Source of the DNA: Cytobacillus depressus
Lineage (GTDB): Bacteria; Bacillota; Bacilli; Bacillales; Cytobacillaceae
DNA: 64,000 nt
Assembly (NCBI RefSeq): GCF_008923245.1
Contig: NZ_WBOS01000010.1
Coordinates: 62,001-126,000 of the forward strand
Direction: 5' to 3'
In this document: positions 7,131-17,649 of the stretch, piece after piece
Numbering within the stretch: the first letter of the stretch is position 1
Layout: each line of letters begins with the position of its first letter
Notes under the pieces: model-generated
What the model was told of the DNA's origin: nothing
The model's input: only the letters and a program-made list of their open reading frames with translations
Database searches by the model: none
Translations under genes and position numbers: made by a program

Positions 7131-7754
7131 TTGTTTTATCCTCCTTTCATTCAGAAGTATCTGTACTGAGGATCATATGGGTACGACGTTGGATATAGCA
7201 GTAGGAGATTTGTATATATTTTATTAGACCAGAGTGAATTGGACATTTAATGAAAGATGTTACTTGTTCAGCGGTAGTAATAACATATGCCCTTAAAAGA
7301 AAACTGTATGGACAAGAGCGGATTAATAATAAATTAAGCAGGTGCCTACTATAAAAGACATAAGTATCCGAGCGTACATATTAGAACAGTGCCTAGTTTC
7401 TTCCTGAAGAGTCTGAGTCCAAGCTTTGACTTTGGTAAGTTCTACAGTATACCACTGACTCCTAGATACGATTTCTATATAGTATTTATTCCCATCTAAG
7501 ATTAGTGGTTTTGCCTCTTTAAACATAATGAATTTGGTTTAATATATGGATTTCTTTCGTAGATAAATCAGACCCCCGCTCCTGTCTTCCGCTTTCCTCA
7601 TAAAGACTGAATGGGTAGAGGCTCTCTTGACCCTCGAAAACTTTCTTGTTATTCTAAGCCCATTGTTAACTAGCCACCTTTGCACCGGCGAAGAAAGGAA
7701 CATTTTTTTGATAGTTTTAAGGGGTCAAAAAACCAATATGTTGGAGGTATTTCT
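7131..7754. other. Gene-poor stretch with unclear remnants
   Basis: No supported gene. A minus-strand frame at 7323-7526 (67 residues, contains LILDGNKYYIEIVSRSQWYT) looks protein-like for its first half but has no ribosome binding site. A plus-strand frame of 34 codons starting at an ATG near 7251 encodes TYALKRKLYGQERINNK-like sequence, also without a site. Either may be a decayed fragment. The promoter for the yibE/F pair should lie near the right end. Confidence 0.35.
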
Positions 7755-8894
7755 TTGAATGTCATCATAAACAAATTTAAAAAAATGACATACATGCAAA
7801 TTGCTTTGTACACCATAATATTACTTTGTTTTGCCGCCTCAGTTTTGTTTGTGAATTACAATTACTCATTCTATGACCGCCCAATAGCTAAAATCATCAA
7901 AACCAATCTCGAAGAGACAATTGAAATAAAGGATATGTTTGATAATAAAGATCAGCGATTCACTCAACAGATTATAGCCGAATTAAAAAATGGACCTGAA
8001 AAAGGCCAGCTGATCCATTTAAAGAATGAGTATTCATCTTCTGGGGCTTATGATCAAGCATATCGTGTTGGAAATGAATTATTTGTTTTGATCAATGAGA
8101 ACATTAAGGACAGTACATATTTAACTGGAACGATCAAAGATGTTAAACGCGATAAATACGTGTTAATGATTGCTTGGGTTTTTATCTTTATTTTACTGAT
8201 CGTTGGCAAAAAACATGGGTTGTTTTCTATAATCAGCTTGGCAGTCAATGCCCTTTTGCTATCCTATGCATTGGATGTGTATGTGAAAAACCCCTCTATT
8301 AGTTTGCTATTGATATGCGGTATATGTGCTATTTTGTTTACTATCATTTCTTTGTTACTTGTTAACGGCTTTAATGAAAAATCATATGCTGCGATTGTTG
8401 CGACCTTGCTCGGAACTTTTATTTCTCTGCTTATTACCTATCTTGTTATGAGGATAACTTCGGAAAATGGCCTTCGATATGAAGAAATGCAATTTTTAAC
8501 CCGCCCTTATAAACTTGTTTTTATGGCTGGATTATTCGTCGGGTCTTTAGGAGCTGTTATGGATGTGGCCATTACAATGTCTTCTTCTATCTTTGCACTA
8601 TACGAAAAAGACAACAATATTCCGGTAAAGGCACTGAAAAAATCAGCATTAGATATTGGAAAAGATATTATGGGAACGATGACAAGCATTTTGTTTTTTG
8701 CCTATATAAGCGGGTCTATTCCAATGCTTATTTTATATTTAAAAAATGCTTCTCCATTGGCATATTCCTTATCCATGAACCTTTCATTAGAATTAGCTAG
8801 AGCACTGGCTGGAGGGATTGGAATTGTGTTAGCTATTCCAATTGGCCTCTATACGTCAATTTTCTTTGTTAATCGAAAGAGGGCAAGATCATGA
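7755..8894 (+). CDS. YibE/F family membrane protein
   Basis: 379 residues from the TTG at 7755, which has GGAGG at 7 nt; longer frames back to 7680 lack a site. One N-terminal membrane helix (about residues 15-32) is followed by an extracytoplasmic stretch of about 90 residues. Then come about seven helices with the family signature AGLFVGSLGAVMDVAITMSSSI and KSALDIGKDIMGTM. It overlaps the next gene by ATGA, so the two are co-translated and may form a heteromeric membrane complex. The role of the YibE/F family is not established. Confidence 0.85.
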   Translation: MNVIINKFKKMTYMQIALYTIILLCFAASVLFVNYNYSFYDRPIAKIIKTNLEETIEIKDMFDNKDQRFTQQIIAELKNGPEKGQLIHLKNEYSSSGAYDQAYRVGNELFVLINENIKDSTYLTGTIKDVKRDKYVLMIAWVFIFILLIVGKKHGLFSIISLAVNALLLSYALDVYVKNPSISLLLICGICAILFTIISLLLVNGFNEKSYAAIVATLLGTFISLLITYLVMRITSENGLRYEEMQFLTRPYKLVFMAGLFVGSLGAVMDVAITMSSSIFALYEKDNNIPVKALKKSALDIGKDIMGTMTSILFFAYISGSIPMLILYLKNASPLAYSLSMNLSLELARALAGGIGIVLAIPIGLYTSIFFVNRKRARS

Positions 8895-9652
8895 ATGTAT
8901 TAGTGTTGTTGGCAGTCATATTATTTATATTGATGACTCTTATCGGCGGAAGTAAGGGAGTCCGTTCTTTTATTTCTTTATTCTTAAACTTTGGCGTCAT
9001 CCTGCTTACCGTTATATTTATGACCAATCCAAATGCTAATCCGATTATCTTAACGATGATTGCGTGTACAGTGATTAGTTGTATTAATTTGTTTTATATT
9101 AATGAGGTAAATAGCAAAACAACAACAGCATTCCTTTCGACTATTATCACGATTGCTGGTTTACTTATTTTTATTAACATTATCACAGGAATGGCAATGA
9201 TTCAGGGATTTGGCGAGGAAGAAATAGAGGAGCTCGGCATGTTCTCCCTATTTATCGGGGTAGATTTTGTTAAAATTGGAGCGTCCGTGATTATTATGAG
9301 TACAATAGGTGCCATTACCGATGTGGCTATTTCCATTACATCTCCTATGCGGGAGATATTTAATCATCATCCATTGATTAGTAGAAAAGATTTATTCATT
9401 TCTGGGCTAAATATTGGGAAGGACATTTTAGGCTCTAATACGAATACGCTATTCTTCGCGTTCTTTGGAGGCTATATGGGATTGCTTATATGGTTTAAGG
9501 ACTTATCCTATTCTGTCGGAGAAATTGCCAATTCAAAAGTATTTAGTGCTGAAATGATCACAATCTTTTGTGCCGGAATTGGCATAGCTCTAATTATTCC
9601 AATTGCCTCGTGGATTAATTCATATTATTTAGTTGGGAAAAGAAAAAACTAG
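8891..9652 (+). CDS. YibE/F family membrane protein, second subunit
   Basis: 253 residues, mostly transmembrane helices. It shares the YibE/F core with its partner: STIGAITDVAISITSPMREI and SGLNIGKDILGSNTNTLFFAFFGG. It lacks the N-terminal extracytoplasmic domain of the upstream protein. The ATG overlaps the upstream stop (ATGA). A bidirectional terminator follows. Function unknown; the pairing of a long and a short YibE/F protein is usual in Firmicutes. Confidence 0.85.
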   Translation: MNVLVLLAVILFILMTLIGGSKGVRSFISLFLNFGVILLTVIFMTNPNANPIILTMIACTVISCINLFYINEVNSKTTTAFLSTIITIAGLLIFINIITGMAMIQGFGEEEIEELGMFSLFIGVDFVKIGASVIIMSTIGAITDVAISITSPMREIFNHHPLISRKDLFISGLNIGKDILGSNTNTLFFAFFGGYMGLLIWFKDLSYSVGEIANSKVFSAEMITIFCAGIGIALIIPIASWINSYYLVGKRKN

Positions 9653-9679
9653 GCTTCTGTACCTTGAAGCCTAGCCTTT
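9649..9679. terminator. Bidirectional terminator
   Basis: CTAGGCTTC, an 8-nt loop, GAAGCCTAG, then CCTTTTT on the plus strand and T residues on the minus strand. It overlaps the stop codons of both convergent genes. Confidence 0.85.
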
Positions 9680-10555
9680 TTGTGATGCGTTTATGATGGA
9701 TTTATTAAAGGTTGGCTTTACTTCTGCTACGATAATGGCAATGAAGATTAAAAAACAACCAATAATCATTTTTCCAGTTAATATTTCATTTAACACAATG
9801 ACAGAAGCAATTGTACCAAATAATGATTCTGTTGAAAGAATGATCGCAGACTTAGTTGGGTTCGCATATTGCATACCAACATTTTGGCATACATAAGCAA
9901 TTAATGTACAAAATACTGCGAGGTAAATAATCGTTAATATTCCTTCTTTGCTAGCTGTAGTTGGTACTTCTCCTAATATCATTACGCCAATCCAGCTTAA
10001 AATGGAGGCTACAAGAAATTGCACAATCGTTAAAGCTAGTGCATCTTCCTTTTTCACGAAAACATTTGTATAAAAAATATCGAATGCAAATCCAACCGCA
10101 CAAAGAATAGAAAATAAGTCACCGATATTAATTGATAATGAATCGTGTAAAGATAAAAATCCGATTCCTGCAACTGCGATCGTAGCCGCAATCCCTTCAA
10201 AGCGATCGATTCTACGTTTATAAACAACAAATGCGATTATCGGGACAATCAAAACATTAATAGCTGTTAAAAACGCATTTTTTGATGGGGTGGTATATTC
10301 CAGACCCATCGTTTGTAATACAAAAGCGACAAACAAAATAGCGCCTAAAACGGCCCCTTTCCACAATACACTACGCGAAATAACTTTTACTTTTTTATGA
10401 AATACAACACCCAGTAATATGGTCGCTAATGTAAAACGCAGGGCCATTAATTGAATAACTGTCCAATGCTCTAACCCAATCGCCATACCGACAAAACCGC
10501 TTCCCCACATGACTGCGGTAATGAGCATTAACAGTTCACCCTTAAATTTTTTCAT
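9671..10555 (-). CDS. EamA/DMT-family transporter
   Basis: 294 residues, ten predicted membrane helices in two EamA repeats. The N-terminal LLMLITAVMWGSGFVGMAIGLEHW and the C-terminal NPTKSAIILSTESLFGTIASVIVLNE segments are typical. Members export amino acids or other small metabolites; the substrate cannot be read from sequence. Start ATG at 10555. Alone on its strand between the terminator at 9649 and a 166-bp intergenic region. Confidence 0.87.
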   Translation of the reverse strand: MKKFKGELLMLITAVMWGSGFVGMAIGLEHWTVIQLMALRFTLATILLGVVFHKKVKVISRSVLWKGAVLGAILFVAFVLQTMGLEYTTPSKNAFLTAINVLIVPIIAFVVYKRRIDRFEGIAATIAVAGIGFLSLHDSLSINIGDLFSILCAVGFAFDIFYTNVFVKKEDALALTIVQFLVASILSWIGVMILGEVPTTASKEGILTIIYLAVFCTLIAYVCQNVGMQYANPTKSAIILSTESLFGTIASVIVLNEILTGKMIIGCFLIFIAIIVAEVKPTFNKSIINASQKG

Positions 10556-10685
10556 AAAAAACCTTCTCTCTTTATTTTGACAAAATTCAAGTTGTACCAG
10601 ACACCCTTTTAATCAAACTAATTGATACTATTATCATACTTTTTTTGGAATCCGTTTGTATAGTAATTATTATTCAACCAAATGG

Positions 10686-10717
10686 TAAAAAAGCCCACAG
10701 CATACACTGCAGGCTTT
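10686..10717 (-). terminator. Terminator of the proline symporter gene
   Basis: Minus strand AAAAGCCTGCAG, a 6-nt loop, CTGTGGGCTTTTTTA. One mismatch in the stem, followed by a T run. Confidence 0.8.
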
Positions 10718-10721
10718 TCGA

Positions 10722-12203
10722 TCAGCTTTCTTTCTTTAGTATATTAAGAGCTTCTGTAAATTCCTTATCAATCTCAGCATTCGGTCGATATGTCGCTAAA
10801 CTTACAAAGTAAGTAACGATCCAACAGATGATGAAACCAGGAACAATTTCATAGAGATTACCCGACAATGCTTTAACATTACCCCAAATCATAACGGTGA
10901 TCGCACCCGCAACCATCCCCCAAAGGGCACCTTTAGCGGTAATCTTCCTCCAGTATAGGGAAAGTAAGATAACCGGACCGAATGAAGCACCGAATCCAGC
11001 CCACGCGAACGATACAATTTTTAAAATGGACTCGTTATTTGGCCAAGCGAGCACCATCGCAATAAGCGAAACGACAAGAACAGCCATTCTCCCTAAAAAT
11101 ACATATTGTTTATCAGATGCGTCAGTCTTAATAACCGCTTTATACAAGTCTTCAATGAGTGCTGATGATGTGACGATCAGCTGTGAAGAAATCGTACTCA
11201 TAACAGCTGCAAGTACAGCTGCAAGCATAATTCCCGCGATAAACGGGTGGAAAATAATCTGCCCGAGAACGATGAAAACCGTTTCCGGATCAGCGAGTGT
11301 GGCGTTATTTTGCTGATAATAAGCGACCCCGATAAGTCCTGTTACAACTGCCCCAAATAGGCTGAGGAACATCCAACCGATTCCGATGCGACGTGCACTT
11401 TTCACTTCTTTAACCGAACTGATCGCCATGAAACGGACAATAATATGTGGTTGTCCAAAATAGCCAAGTCCCCATGCTACCGCCGACAAAATCCCAAGGA
11501 AGGAGGCACCAGAAATGAAGTTCAACAATTGCGGATTAACTTCCCGAATGCTCGTCGTTGTTTCCGAAAGACCACCCGTCATAAATACCCCGACGATCGG
11601 TATAAGTAAAAGCGCGAAAAACATAATTAGACCTTGAACAACATCTGTATAGCTAACCGCTAAAAATCCTCCAAACAAAGTATAGAAAATAACGACGGCT
11701 GATACAATCAAAAGACCAGCGTGATAGTTAAGTCCGAATGAGCTCAAGAAAAACTTTCCGCCCGCAACCATTCCGGAAGATACGTAGAAAGTAAAGAAAA
11801 TAAGAATAATAATTCCTGAAGCAATTCGCAAAAGACGAGATTTATCTTTCAGACGACTTTCTAGGTAACTCGGTATCGTAATAGAATCATTCGACACTTG
11901 CGTATATACGCGAAGACGTGGTGCAACGAGTACATAGTTCAAATAGGCGCCCACCGTCAGACCGATAGCAATCCAAGCCTCAACAAGACCACTTACATAG
12001 ATTGCCCCCGGAAGCCCCATAAGTAACCAGCCTGACATATCCGCAGCTCCGGCACTTAAAGCCGTAACCGCCGGCCCGAGTGAACGCCCGCCAAGCATGT
12101 AGTCCGTCAAGTTAGATGTACGTCTAAATGCATACCAACCGATGAACACCATTGCAGCCATGTAAATAATAATAGCTAATAATTGATATATTTCATTAGT
12201 CAT
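10722..12203 (-). CDS. putP: Sodium/proline symporter
   Basis: 493 residues and about 13 helices, a sodium:solute symporter family member. Signatures include YMLGGRSLGPAVTALSAGAADMSGW near residue 40, WGLGYFGQPHIIVRFMAI, and LAAVMSTISSQLIVTSSALIEDLY. The start was placed at 12203, where GGGGGAG stands 8 nt before ATG; the longer frame from 12236 lacks a site. The length matches both PutP (catabolic) and OpuE (osmotic) of B. subtilis. No proline catabolic genes are adjacent, so an osmoprotective role is possible but unproven. Confidence 0.9.
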   Translation of the reverse strand: MTNEIYQLLAIIIYMAAMVFIGWYAFRRTSNLTDYMLGGRSLGPAVTALSAGAADMSGWLLMGLPGAIYVSGLVEAWIAIGLTVGAYLNYVLVAPRLRVYTQVSNDSITIPSYLESRLKDKSRLLRIASGIIILIFFTFYVSSGMVAGGKFFLSSFGLNYHAGLLIVSAVVIFYTLFGGFLAVSYTDVVQGLIMFFALLLIPIVGVFMTGGLSETTTSIREVNPQLLNFISGASFLGILSAVAWGLGYFGQPHIIVRFMAISSVKEVKSARRIGIGWMFLSLFGAVVTGLIGVAYYQQNNATLADPETVFIVLGQIIFHPFIAGIMLAAVLAAVMSTISSQLIVTSSALIEDLYKAVIKTDASDKQYVFLGRMAVLVVSLIAMVLAWPNNESILKIVSFAWAGFGASFGPVILLSLYWRKITAKGALWGMVAGAITVMIWGNVKALSGNLYEIVPGFIICWIVTYFVSLATYRPNAEIDKEFTEALNILKKES

Positions 12204-12272
12204 AGTAACTCCCCCTTTAAAATTTGCATTAATCATAATTTTATATTTTTCACAATATTATTTCAACAGAAT

Positions 12273-12316
12273 AATAACACTTCTATATTCTGACATAGGA
12301 AGATAGAAGTGTTATT
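12273..12316. promoter_or_regulatory. 14-bp inverted repeat in the putP 5' region
   Basis: AATAACACTTCTAT (12273-12286) and ATAGAAGTGTTATT (12303-12316) are perfect arms with a 16-nt loop, about 70 nt upstream of the symporter start. There is no T run on either side, so it looks more like an operator or leader hairpin than a terminator. Confidence 0.4.
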
Positions 12317-12416
12317 TTCATAAAGTATTAAATTTTTACATCTTTGTATTTAGATAACTGTTATTCATTGGCAAAGCCTCCTCTTTTAATTCTGAAGGGG
12401 CCGATTTCCCCAAATA

Positions 12417-12449
12417 AAAATAGAAGCCATTGATCTCAGCTTCTATTTT
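12417..12449 (-). terminator. Terminator of the sulfite reductase operon
   Basis: Minus strand AAAATAGAAGC, an 11-nt loop, GCTTCTATTTTTA. It closes the long sulfate assimilation transcript. Confidence 0.85.
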
Positions 12450-12461
12450 CCCCTATCTCAA

Positions 12462-14183
12462 TTATTCATGAAAATTCGTCCCGTCGGTGGCTGCTTTTAT
12501 TATTCCAGCGCGGATGACAAAGTCACCAAAATGTTCTTTCTCTTCACGTTCTTTTGCGTAGCGTGAGAGCAGTACACGCATTTCACTTAAAATTTCTTCC
12601 TCTCCAATATTTTCACGGTACATTTTATTCAGGCGGCTTCCGTCAAAGGCTGCACCGAGGTACATATTATATTTTCCTGGCGCTTTACCTATAAAAGCAA
12701 TTTCTCCGAGGGCAGGTCGAGCACATCCGTTAGGACAGCCGGTCATGCGGATTGTTATCTCTTCATCTCGCAGGCCGTTTTCATCAATGATTTCTTCGAT
12801 TTTATCAATTAGAACGGGTAAATATCTTTCACTTTCTGCCATCGCTAATCCACAAGTCGGAAGGGCCACGCATGCCATGGAGCTGCGACGAAGGGCTGTA
12901 TAAAATTCACTATTCGTTAATCCATATTTTTCGACTAGTTCATTGATTTGTTCTTTCTTTTCAGTTGAAACATTAGCGATAACCAAATTTTGATTGGCCG
13001 TTAGCCGGAAATCCCCTGTATGGATTTTTGCGATTTCCTGCAGGCCGGTCTTCAGTTTATAATTTGGATAATCTATCACGCGGCCATTTTGAACAAAAAG
13101 GGTAAAATGCCAATTTCCATCTATCCCCTTCACCCAGCCGTATCGGTCGCCATTATGATCAAAATGATAGGCTCTTGCTTCTTCCAAGCTCCAGCCTAGT
13201 CGATTTTCAAGTTCATTTTTGACTACTTCCAGTCCTAAACGGTCGATTGTGTATTTAAACCGAGCGTTTTTTCGGACAGATCGATTTCCGTAATCTAGCT
13301 GAATGGTGATGATTTTTTCCGCTACTTCGGTTATTTTGTCTGGTGTACAGAAGCCAATCACTTTTGCTACTTGAGGATAGGTCGCTTTGTCACCATGTGT
13401 AAAGCCCATTCCTCCGCCAATTGCGATATTAAAGCCTTGAAGAATGCCTTCATTCACTATGGCGATAAATCCAAGATCTTGAGAGAAAACATCAATATCA
13501 TTTGATGGCGGAACAGCAATGCCGATTTTGAACTTTCTCGGCAAATAATGCTTTCCATAAATCGGTTCAATTTCATCTACTTCCGGCGTGCCAGCTACCT
13601 TTTCTTCATCAAGCCAAATTTCGTGATAAGCCCTCGTTCGCGGCAATAAATGATCACTTAAAGCTTTTGCATATTCATATACTTCTGCATGTATTTCCGA
13701 TTGATACGGATTCGGGTTGCACATCACATTCCGGTTGACATCTCCGCAGGCAGCAAGCGTATTTAATAGAATACTATTAACCTCTTGAATGGTTTTTTTC
13801 ATATTCCATTTTAATATGCCATGCATTTGAAAGGATTGCCGAGTAGTCAGCTTTAAAGCTCCATTGGCATATTGATCAGCTAGCTCCTCAAGGACACGCC
13901 ATTGCTCTGAGCTGACAACTCCTCCTGGGGCACGTACACGCAGCATAAATCCATAGGCAGGTTCAAGCTTCTGCTTTTGCCTCTCATTCCGAAGATCACG
14001 GTCGTCCTGCAAATAGCTGCCGTGAAATTTCATTAAACGGTTATCATCATCGTTGATGCCTGCACTTAAATTATCCTGCATCGCCGCTTCTAATGTCCCA
14101 CGTAAATACTGGCTATCGTCTTTAATCCGTTCAACATCACTCGGAGGTCCGTCCGGTGCTTTTAATCCTTGCTTTAAGACCAT
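12462..14183 (-). CDS. cysI: Assimilatory sulfite reductase hemoprotein subunit
   Basis: 573 residues. It has two sulfite/nitrite reductase ferredoxin-like halves. The [4Fe-4S]-siroheme ligands appear in [19 protein letters not shown] and [11 protein letters not shown], the C-x5-C...C-x3-C pattern. It reduces sulfite to sulfide with six electrons delivered by CysJ. The ATG at 14183 is 10 nt after AAGGGAG; the TTG at 14192 is too close to that site. It is the last gene of the operon, 27 nt after cysJ. Confidence 0.95.
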   Translation of the reverse strand: MVLKQGLKAPDGPPSDVERIKDDSQYLRGTLEAAMQDNLSAGINDDDNRLMKFHGSYLQDDRDLRNERQKQKLEPAYGFMLRVRAPGGVVSSEQWRVLEELADQYANGALKLTTRQSFQMHGILKWNMKKTIQEVNSILLNTLAACGDVNRNVMCNPNPYQSEIHAEVYEYAKALSDHLLPRTRAYHEIWLDEEKVAGTPEVDEIEPIYGKHYLPRKFKIGIAVPPSNDIDVFSQDLGFIAIVNEGILQGFNIAIGGGMGFTHGDKATYPQVAKVIGFCTPDKITEVAEKIITIQLDYGNRSVRKNARFKYTIDRLGLEVVKNELENRLGWSLEEARAYHFDHNGDRYGWVKGIDGNWHFTLFVQNGRVIDYPNYKLKTGLQEIAKIHTGDFRLTANQNLVIANVSTEKKEQINELVEKYGLTNSEFYTALRRSSMACVALPTCGLAMAESERYLPVLIDKIEEIIDENGLRDEEITIRMTGCPNGCARPALGEIAFIGKAPGKYNMYLGAAFDGSRLNKMYRENIGEEEILSEMRVLLSRYAKEREEKEHFGDFVIRAGIIKAATDGTNFHE

Positions 14184-14210
14184 ATCAACCAAACTCCCTT
14201 TCTTCCAATA

Positions 14211-16010
14211 TTAATAAACATCCCTCTGGTAGCGCTTTTGCTGTTGGAGGCTGGCTACATATTCTTCCGCCAACTGACGGCTTAAGCCCCCTTCTTTTTG
14301 GATAATGTCAATTAATGTGTTATGGACATCATGGGCCATGTTTTTCTCATCGCCGCATACGTAAATATACGCGCCTTCTTCCAGCCACTCGAATAGTTCT
14401 TTGCTATGTTCAAGCATGCGGTGCTGTACATAAACCTTGTTATCCCCGTCCCTTGAAAAAGCAATATCCATTTTCGTCAAAACTCCACTCTTCAGCCATT
14501 TTTGCCATTCAAGCTGGTAAAGGAAGTCCGTTACGAAATGCTGATCCCCGAAAAATAGCCATGACTTTCCTTCAGCTCCTATTTCCTCACGCTCCTGCAA
14601 AAAGGAACGAAATGGAGCAATGCCCGTTCCAGGGCCAACCATAATGATCGGCGTTTCCAGGCTATTTGGCAGCTTAAAGTTTTCATTATGCTGAATAAAA
14701 ACAGGCAGGAACTCACCTGGCTTGAGGCGTTCTGCGGCTTGAATAGAACAAACCCCGTGGCGTTCCCGGTCATAAGCCTCATAGCGGACGGCCCCGATCG
14801 TTAAATGAACTTCATCGGGATTGGCAGATAAGCTGCTGGCAATCGAATACAGTCTAGCCGGTATTTTTCGAAGAACGGAAACAAACTCTTGAGCAGACTC
14901 CCCCCAAATTCCGAAATCACGAATGAAATCAAGCAAGTCGCGGCCTTCTATATATTCTTTTACTTTGCCAGAGCGCAAAAGCTCCTGAAGCTCACTATTG
15001 GCTAAAAGCGGCTCCACTTTCTCAAGAAGCGGCTTTGTTAGAACAGTAATTTCATAGAATAAGAGAAGGGCATCTTTAAGAGTTCGAGCCTCCCCTTGCT
15101 TGACAGTTACGATTGTTTCTGGATCCCACTTCAGTTCATGAAGAATAAGTTCCACAAGCGCCGGGTCATTTTCAGGATAAACACCGAGACTATCACCAGG
15201 TTCAAATGATAAGCCTGAGCCCTCCAACGATAATTCAAGATGACGTGTTTCTTTACTTGAGCCCCGTCCATTCAAATTAATATTTTCTAACACTTCCGCT
15301 TGAAACGGATTTGTTCTTGAATATACTGTACCGACTGTCTGCAGTGTTGCTGCTGCTTCGCTAACACTTTCCTGACCGCTTGCATTTTTTAAACTACTAA
15401 GAACGCCTTCAGTCCATTTGGCTGCGGGCTCGTCAAAGTCAACATCGCAGTCAGTACGCTGATAAAGCCTTGTGCCCCCAAGCTCCTCTAAGCGCTGATC
15501 AAAATCTTTGCCTGTTTTGCAAAAGAATTCGTATGAACTGTCACCAAGTGCTAAAACGGAAAATTGGAGATTATGTAGCTTCGGCGCTCTTTTACTATGA
15601 AGGTATTCATAAAAGGTTAATGCGGAATCTGGCGGGTCCCCTTCACCGTGTGTACTGACGACAATTAATAGATTGTCAATCTTCTTTAATTGATTTGGTT
15701 TAAAGTCGTTCATTGATAATACAGTGATGTTAAAACCGTGGCTTTCCAGCTCTTTTGCCGTTTTCTTCGCAAGTCCTTGGGAATTTCCTGTTTGTGAACC
15801 GTATAGGATCGTCACTTCTTTCGATGCAACCGCCACAGTACTTTGTGCCGGAAGGGTCCCTGTCTGTGCGGTAGAAGGTCCTACCTGAACGGTCGCGGCC
15901 AAATACCCGCTCAACCAAACTTTTTGTGTTTCTGTCAATGTTGGCAGAAGCTGGCTAAGGAGATTAGCTTGCTCCTGATTAAATGGACTATTTAAAACTT
16001 GAAGTTGCAA
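14211..16010 (-). CDS. cysJ: Assimilatory sulfite reductase flavoprotein subunit
   Basis: About 599 residues. Order: N-terminal linker, flavodoxin-like FMN domain (YGSQTGNSQGLAK), FAD domain (RLYSIASS), NADPH domain (GPGTGIAPFRSFLQER). It passes electrons from NADPH through FAD and FMN to CysI. I set the start at the TTG at 16010, giving MQLQVLNSPFNQEQ, which matches how B. subtilis CysJ begins; GAGGTG lies just upstream. The longer frame to 16079 has no site. Confidence 0.93.
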   Translation of the reverse strand: MQLQVLNSPFNQEQANLLSQLLPTLTETQKVWLSGYLAATVQVGPSTAQTGTLPAQSTVAVASKEVTILYGSQTGNSQGLAKKTAKELESHGFNITVLSMNDFKPNQLKKIDNLLIVVSTHGEGDPPDSALTFYEYLHSKRAPKLHNLQFSVLALGDSSYEFFCKTGKDFDQRLEELGGTRLYQRTDCDVDFDEPAAKWTEGVLSSLKNASGQESVSEAAATLQTVGTVYSRTNPFQAEVLENINLNGRGSSKETRHLELSLEGSGLSFEPGDSLGVYPENDPALVELILHELKWDPETIVTVKQGEARTLKDALLLFYEITVLTKPLLEKVEPLLANSELQELLRSGKVKEYIEGRDLLDFIRDFGIWGESAQEFVSVLRKIPARLYSIASSLSANPDEVHLTIGAVRYEAYDRERHGVCSIQAAERLKPGEFLPVFIQHNENFKLPNSLETPIIMVGPGTGIAPFRSFLQEREEIGAEGKSWLFFGDQHFVTDFLYQLEWQKWLKSGVLTKMDIAFSRDGDNKVYVQHRMLEHSKELFEWLEEGAYIYVCGDEKNMAHDVHNTLIDIIQKEGGLSRQLAEEYVASLQQQKRYQRDVY

Positions 16011-16082
16011 CAAAATACACCTCACTATCATCATGTTCATATTTTTTGGCCGATATGAATCTATCGACCCTAGATACAATCA

Positions 16083-16808
16083 TTAGGCACCAGTTGCCCG
16101 TTCCATAACAATCTCTTCAAATACTTGATGTCGGCTCAATGGCCCCGTATTGATCAGCTGCTTTCTCTCCTTACTCCGCTTCACTATTTCGCGTTCTATT
16201 TCTGCACTAAGCAGACCGGAAAATAATAAGTAAGGAAGAACGATCACTCGGCTCTCCGCATTTTCCAAAATAGTATCTAGCCCGTTCTTCAGTCTTGGTT
16301 CAGCAGCTGCTAAATAACAAACAGATACGTGCTGGATCCCTAATCTATTCTTGATTCCGTTTGCAATCGCGGAAAAATCCCCCTGAATGGACGGATCACT
16401 GCTCCCCCTTCCGACAATCAACAAGCGATCGTTTTGCTGAAGGCCACCTGCCGTTCTCTTCACAAGCTCAGCCGCCGCATCAAGAATGATCTCCTGCACG
16501 CCAAATGGATCCTCTAGCTGGATCCGAATATGAGGGAATTGGGCTTGTAAAACGGATAAGCTTTCCGGAATATCCTGTTTTATATGCCCTGCCGCAAGCA
16601 AGAAAAGAGGAATAATGGTAATGCTTGTTGCCCCCTTTTCCACACATCGTCTAAAGCCTTCATCTATTAAAGGATCCGTTAGTTCAAGGAAACTAATTTC
16701 TTGAATAGGAATATCCACTCGATTTCTTACTCGTTCAATAAAATTCCGTGCTTCATTCGCTCCCTTTTTGGAACGGGTGCCGTGGGCAATATAGAGAATT
16801 CCTTTCAT
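16083..16808 (-). CDS. sirB: Sirohydrochlorin ferrochelatase
   Basis: 241 residues, two CbiX-like halves. The N-terminal GILYIAHGTRSKKG contains the histidine typical of class II chelatases, and the second half has RLLIVGRGSSDP. It inserts Fe2+ into sirohydrochlorin to make siroheme, the CysI cofactor. The ATG at 16808 follows AAAGGTGG. The gene sits between sumT (19 nt upstream) and cysJ. Confidence 0.9.
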   Translation of the reverse strand: MKGILYIAHGTRSKKGANEARNFIERVRNRVDIPIQEISFLELTDPLIDEGFRRCVEKGATSITIIPLFLLAAGHIKQDIPESLSVLQAQFPHIRIQLEDPFGVQEIILDAAAELVKRTAGGLQQNDRLLIVGRGSSDPSIQGDFSAIANGIKNRLGIQHVSVCYLAAAEPRLKNGLDTILENAESRVIVLPYLLFSGLLSAEIEREIVKRSKERKQLINTGPLSRHQVFEEIVMERATGA

Positions 16809-16827
16809 CTCATCCACCTTTCTTCTC

Positions 16828-17604
16828 TTAACCATGGATGACAGGCACTTTGGACATGACCTCTTCCGGGAACCAGTTTAATTTTTGATGCAACCGGACA
16901 ACCTCGCCGATCACAATCATACTCGGGTTCGAAATTTCTGCTTTCTTCACTAGCTCTTCAATCGTTTCAAGGGTTCCTACTACCGTTCTCTGCTCGTTGA
17001 GTGTCCCCCAATGCACTAATGCTATTGGCGTTTGCTTCGATTTGCCATTTGCAATTAAATTTTTAATGATTGTCGGAAGCTGAGATACTCCCATATAGAC
17101 ACAAATGGTGTCTACTCCATTAGCAAGATGTGCCCATTGATGCTCCGCTGCTTCGTCCCCAGCTTGATGACCAGTGATAAAAGCAAAGCTTTTGCTTAAT
17201 GTACGATGGGTTACAGGAATGCCTGCATAAGCTGAAGCAGCAATTCCTGCCGTAATGCCGGGAACAATTTCGAATGGGATCGCGTGCTTTGCACATACTT
17301 CAGCCTCTTCTCCGCCCCGTCCGAAAACGAAAGGATCGCCCCCTTTTAATCGGACAACGCGATTGCCCTTTTTTGCATATTTCACTAGGAAGTGATTAAT
17401 TGTCTCCTGCTTCATCGTATGGTAATGAGGGAGCTTGCCGCAGTAGACGAGCTGCGCCCCCTCCTTTGCATGCTGCAAGAGCTCCGGATTCACGAGCCGA
17501 TCATAAAGAATGACATCCGCTTCTTTCAGGCACCGCAATCCCTTTACCGTAATCAGGTCTGGATCGCCAGGACCTGCTCCTACTAAATAGACCTTGCCGA
17601 TCAT
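16828..17604 (-). CDS. sumT: Uroporphyrinogen-III C-methyltransferase
   Basis: 258 residues, a tetrapyrrole methylase. VYLVGAGPGDPDLITVKG opens the protein, RLKGGDPFVFGRGGEE is the SAM-binding region, and VPGITAGIAASAYAGIPVTHR follows. It methylates uroporphyrinogen III twice to precorrin-2, the first step of the siroheme branch. It corresponds to ylnD of B. subtilis and lies in the same operon position, after cysC and before sirB. Confidence 0.93.
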   Translation of the reverse strand: MIGKVYLVGAGPGDPDLITVKGLRCLKEADVILYDRLVNPELLQHAKEGAQLVYCGKLPHYHTMKQETINHFLVKYAKKGNRVVRLKGGDPFVFGRGGEEAEVCAKHAIPFEIVPGITAGIAASAYAGIPVTHRTLSKSFAFITGHQAGDEAAEHQWAHLANGVDTICVYMGVSQLPTIIKNLIANGKSKQTPIALVHWGTLNEQRTVVGTLETIEELVKKAEISNPSMIVIGEVVRLHQKLNWFPEEVMSKVPVIHG

Positions 17605-17649
17605 TGCATTACCAGCCTTTCTTCCTTCTTATTTTTGGAGTAAAAAAAC

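Noticed and set aside
7323..7526. 67-residue minus-strand frame as a gene
   Set aside because: First half is protein-like but there is no ribosome binding site, promoter or recognisable family; left as a possible remnant.
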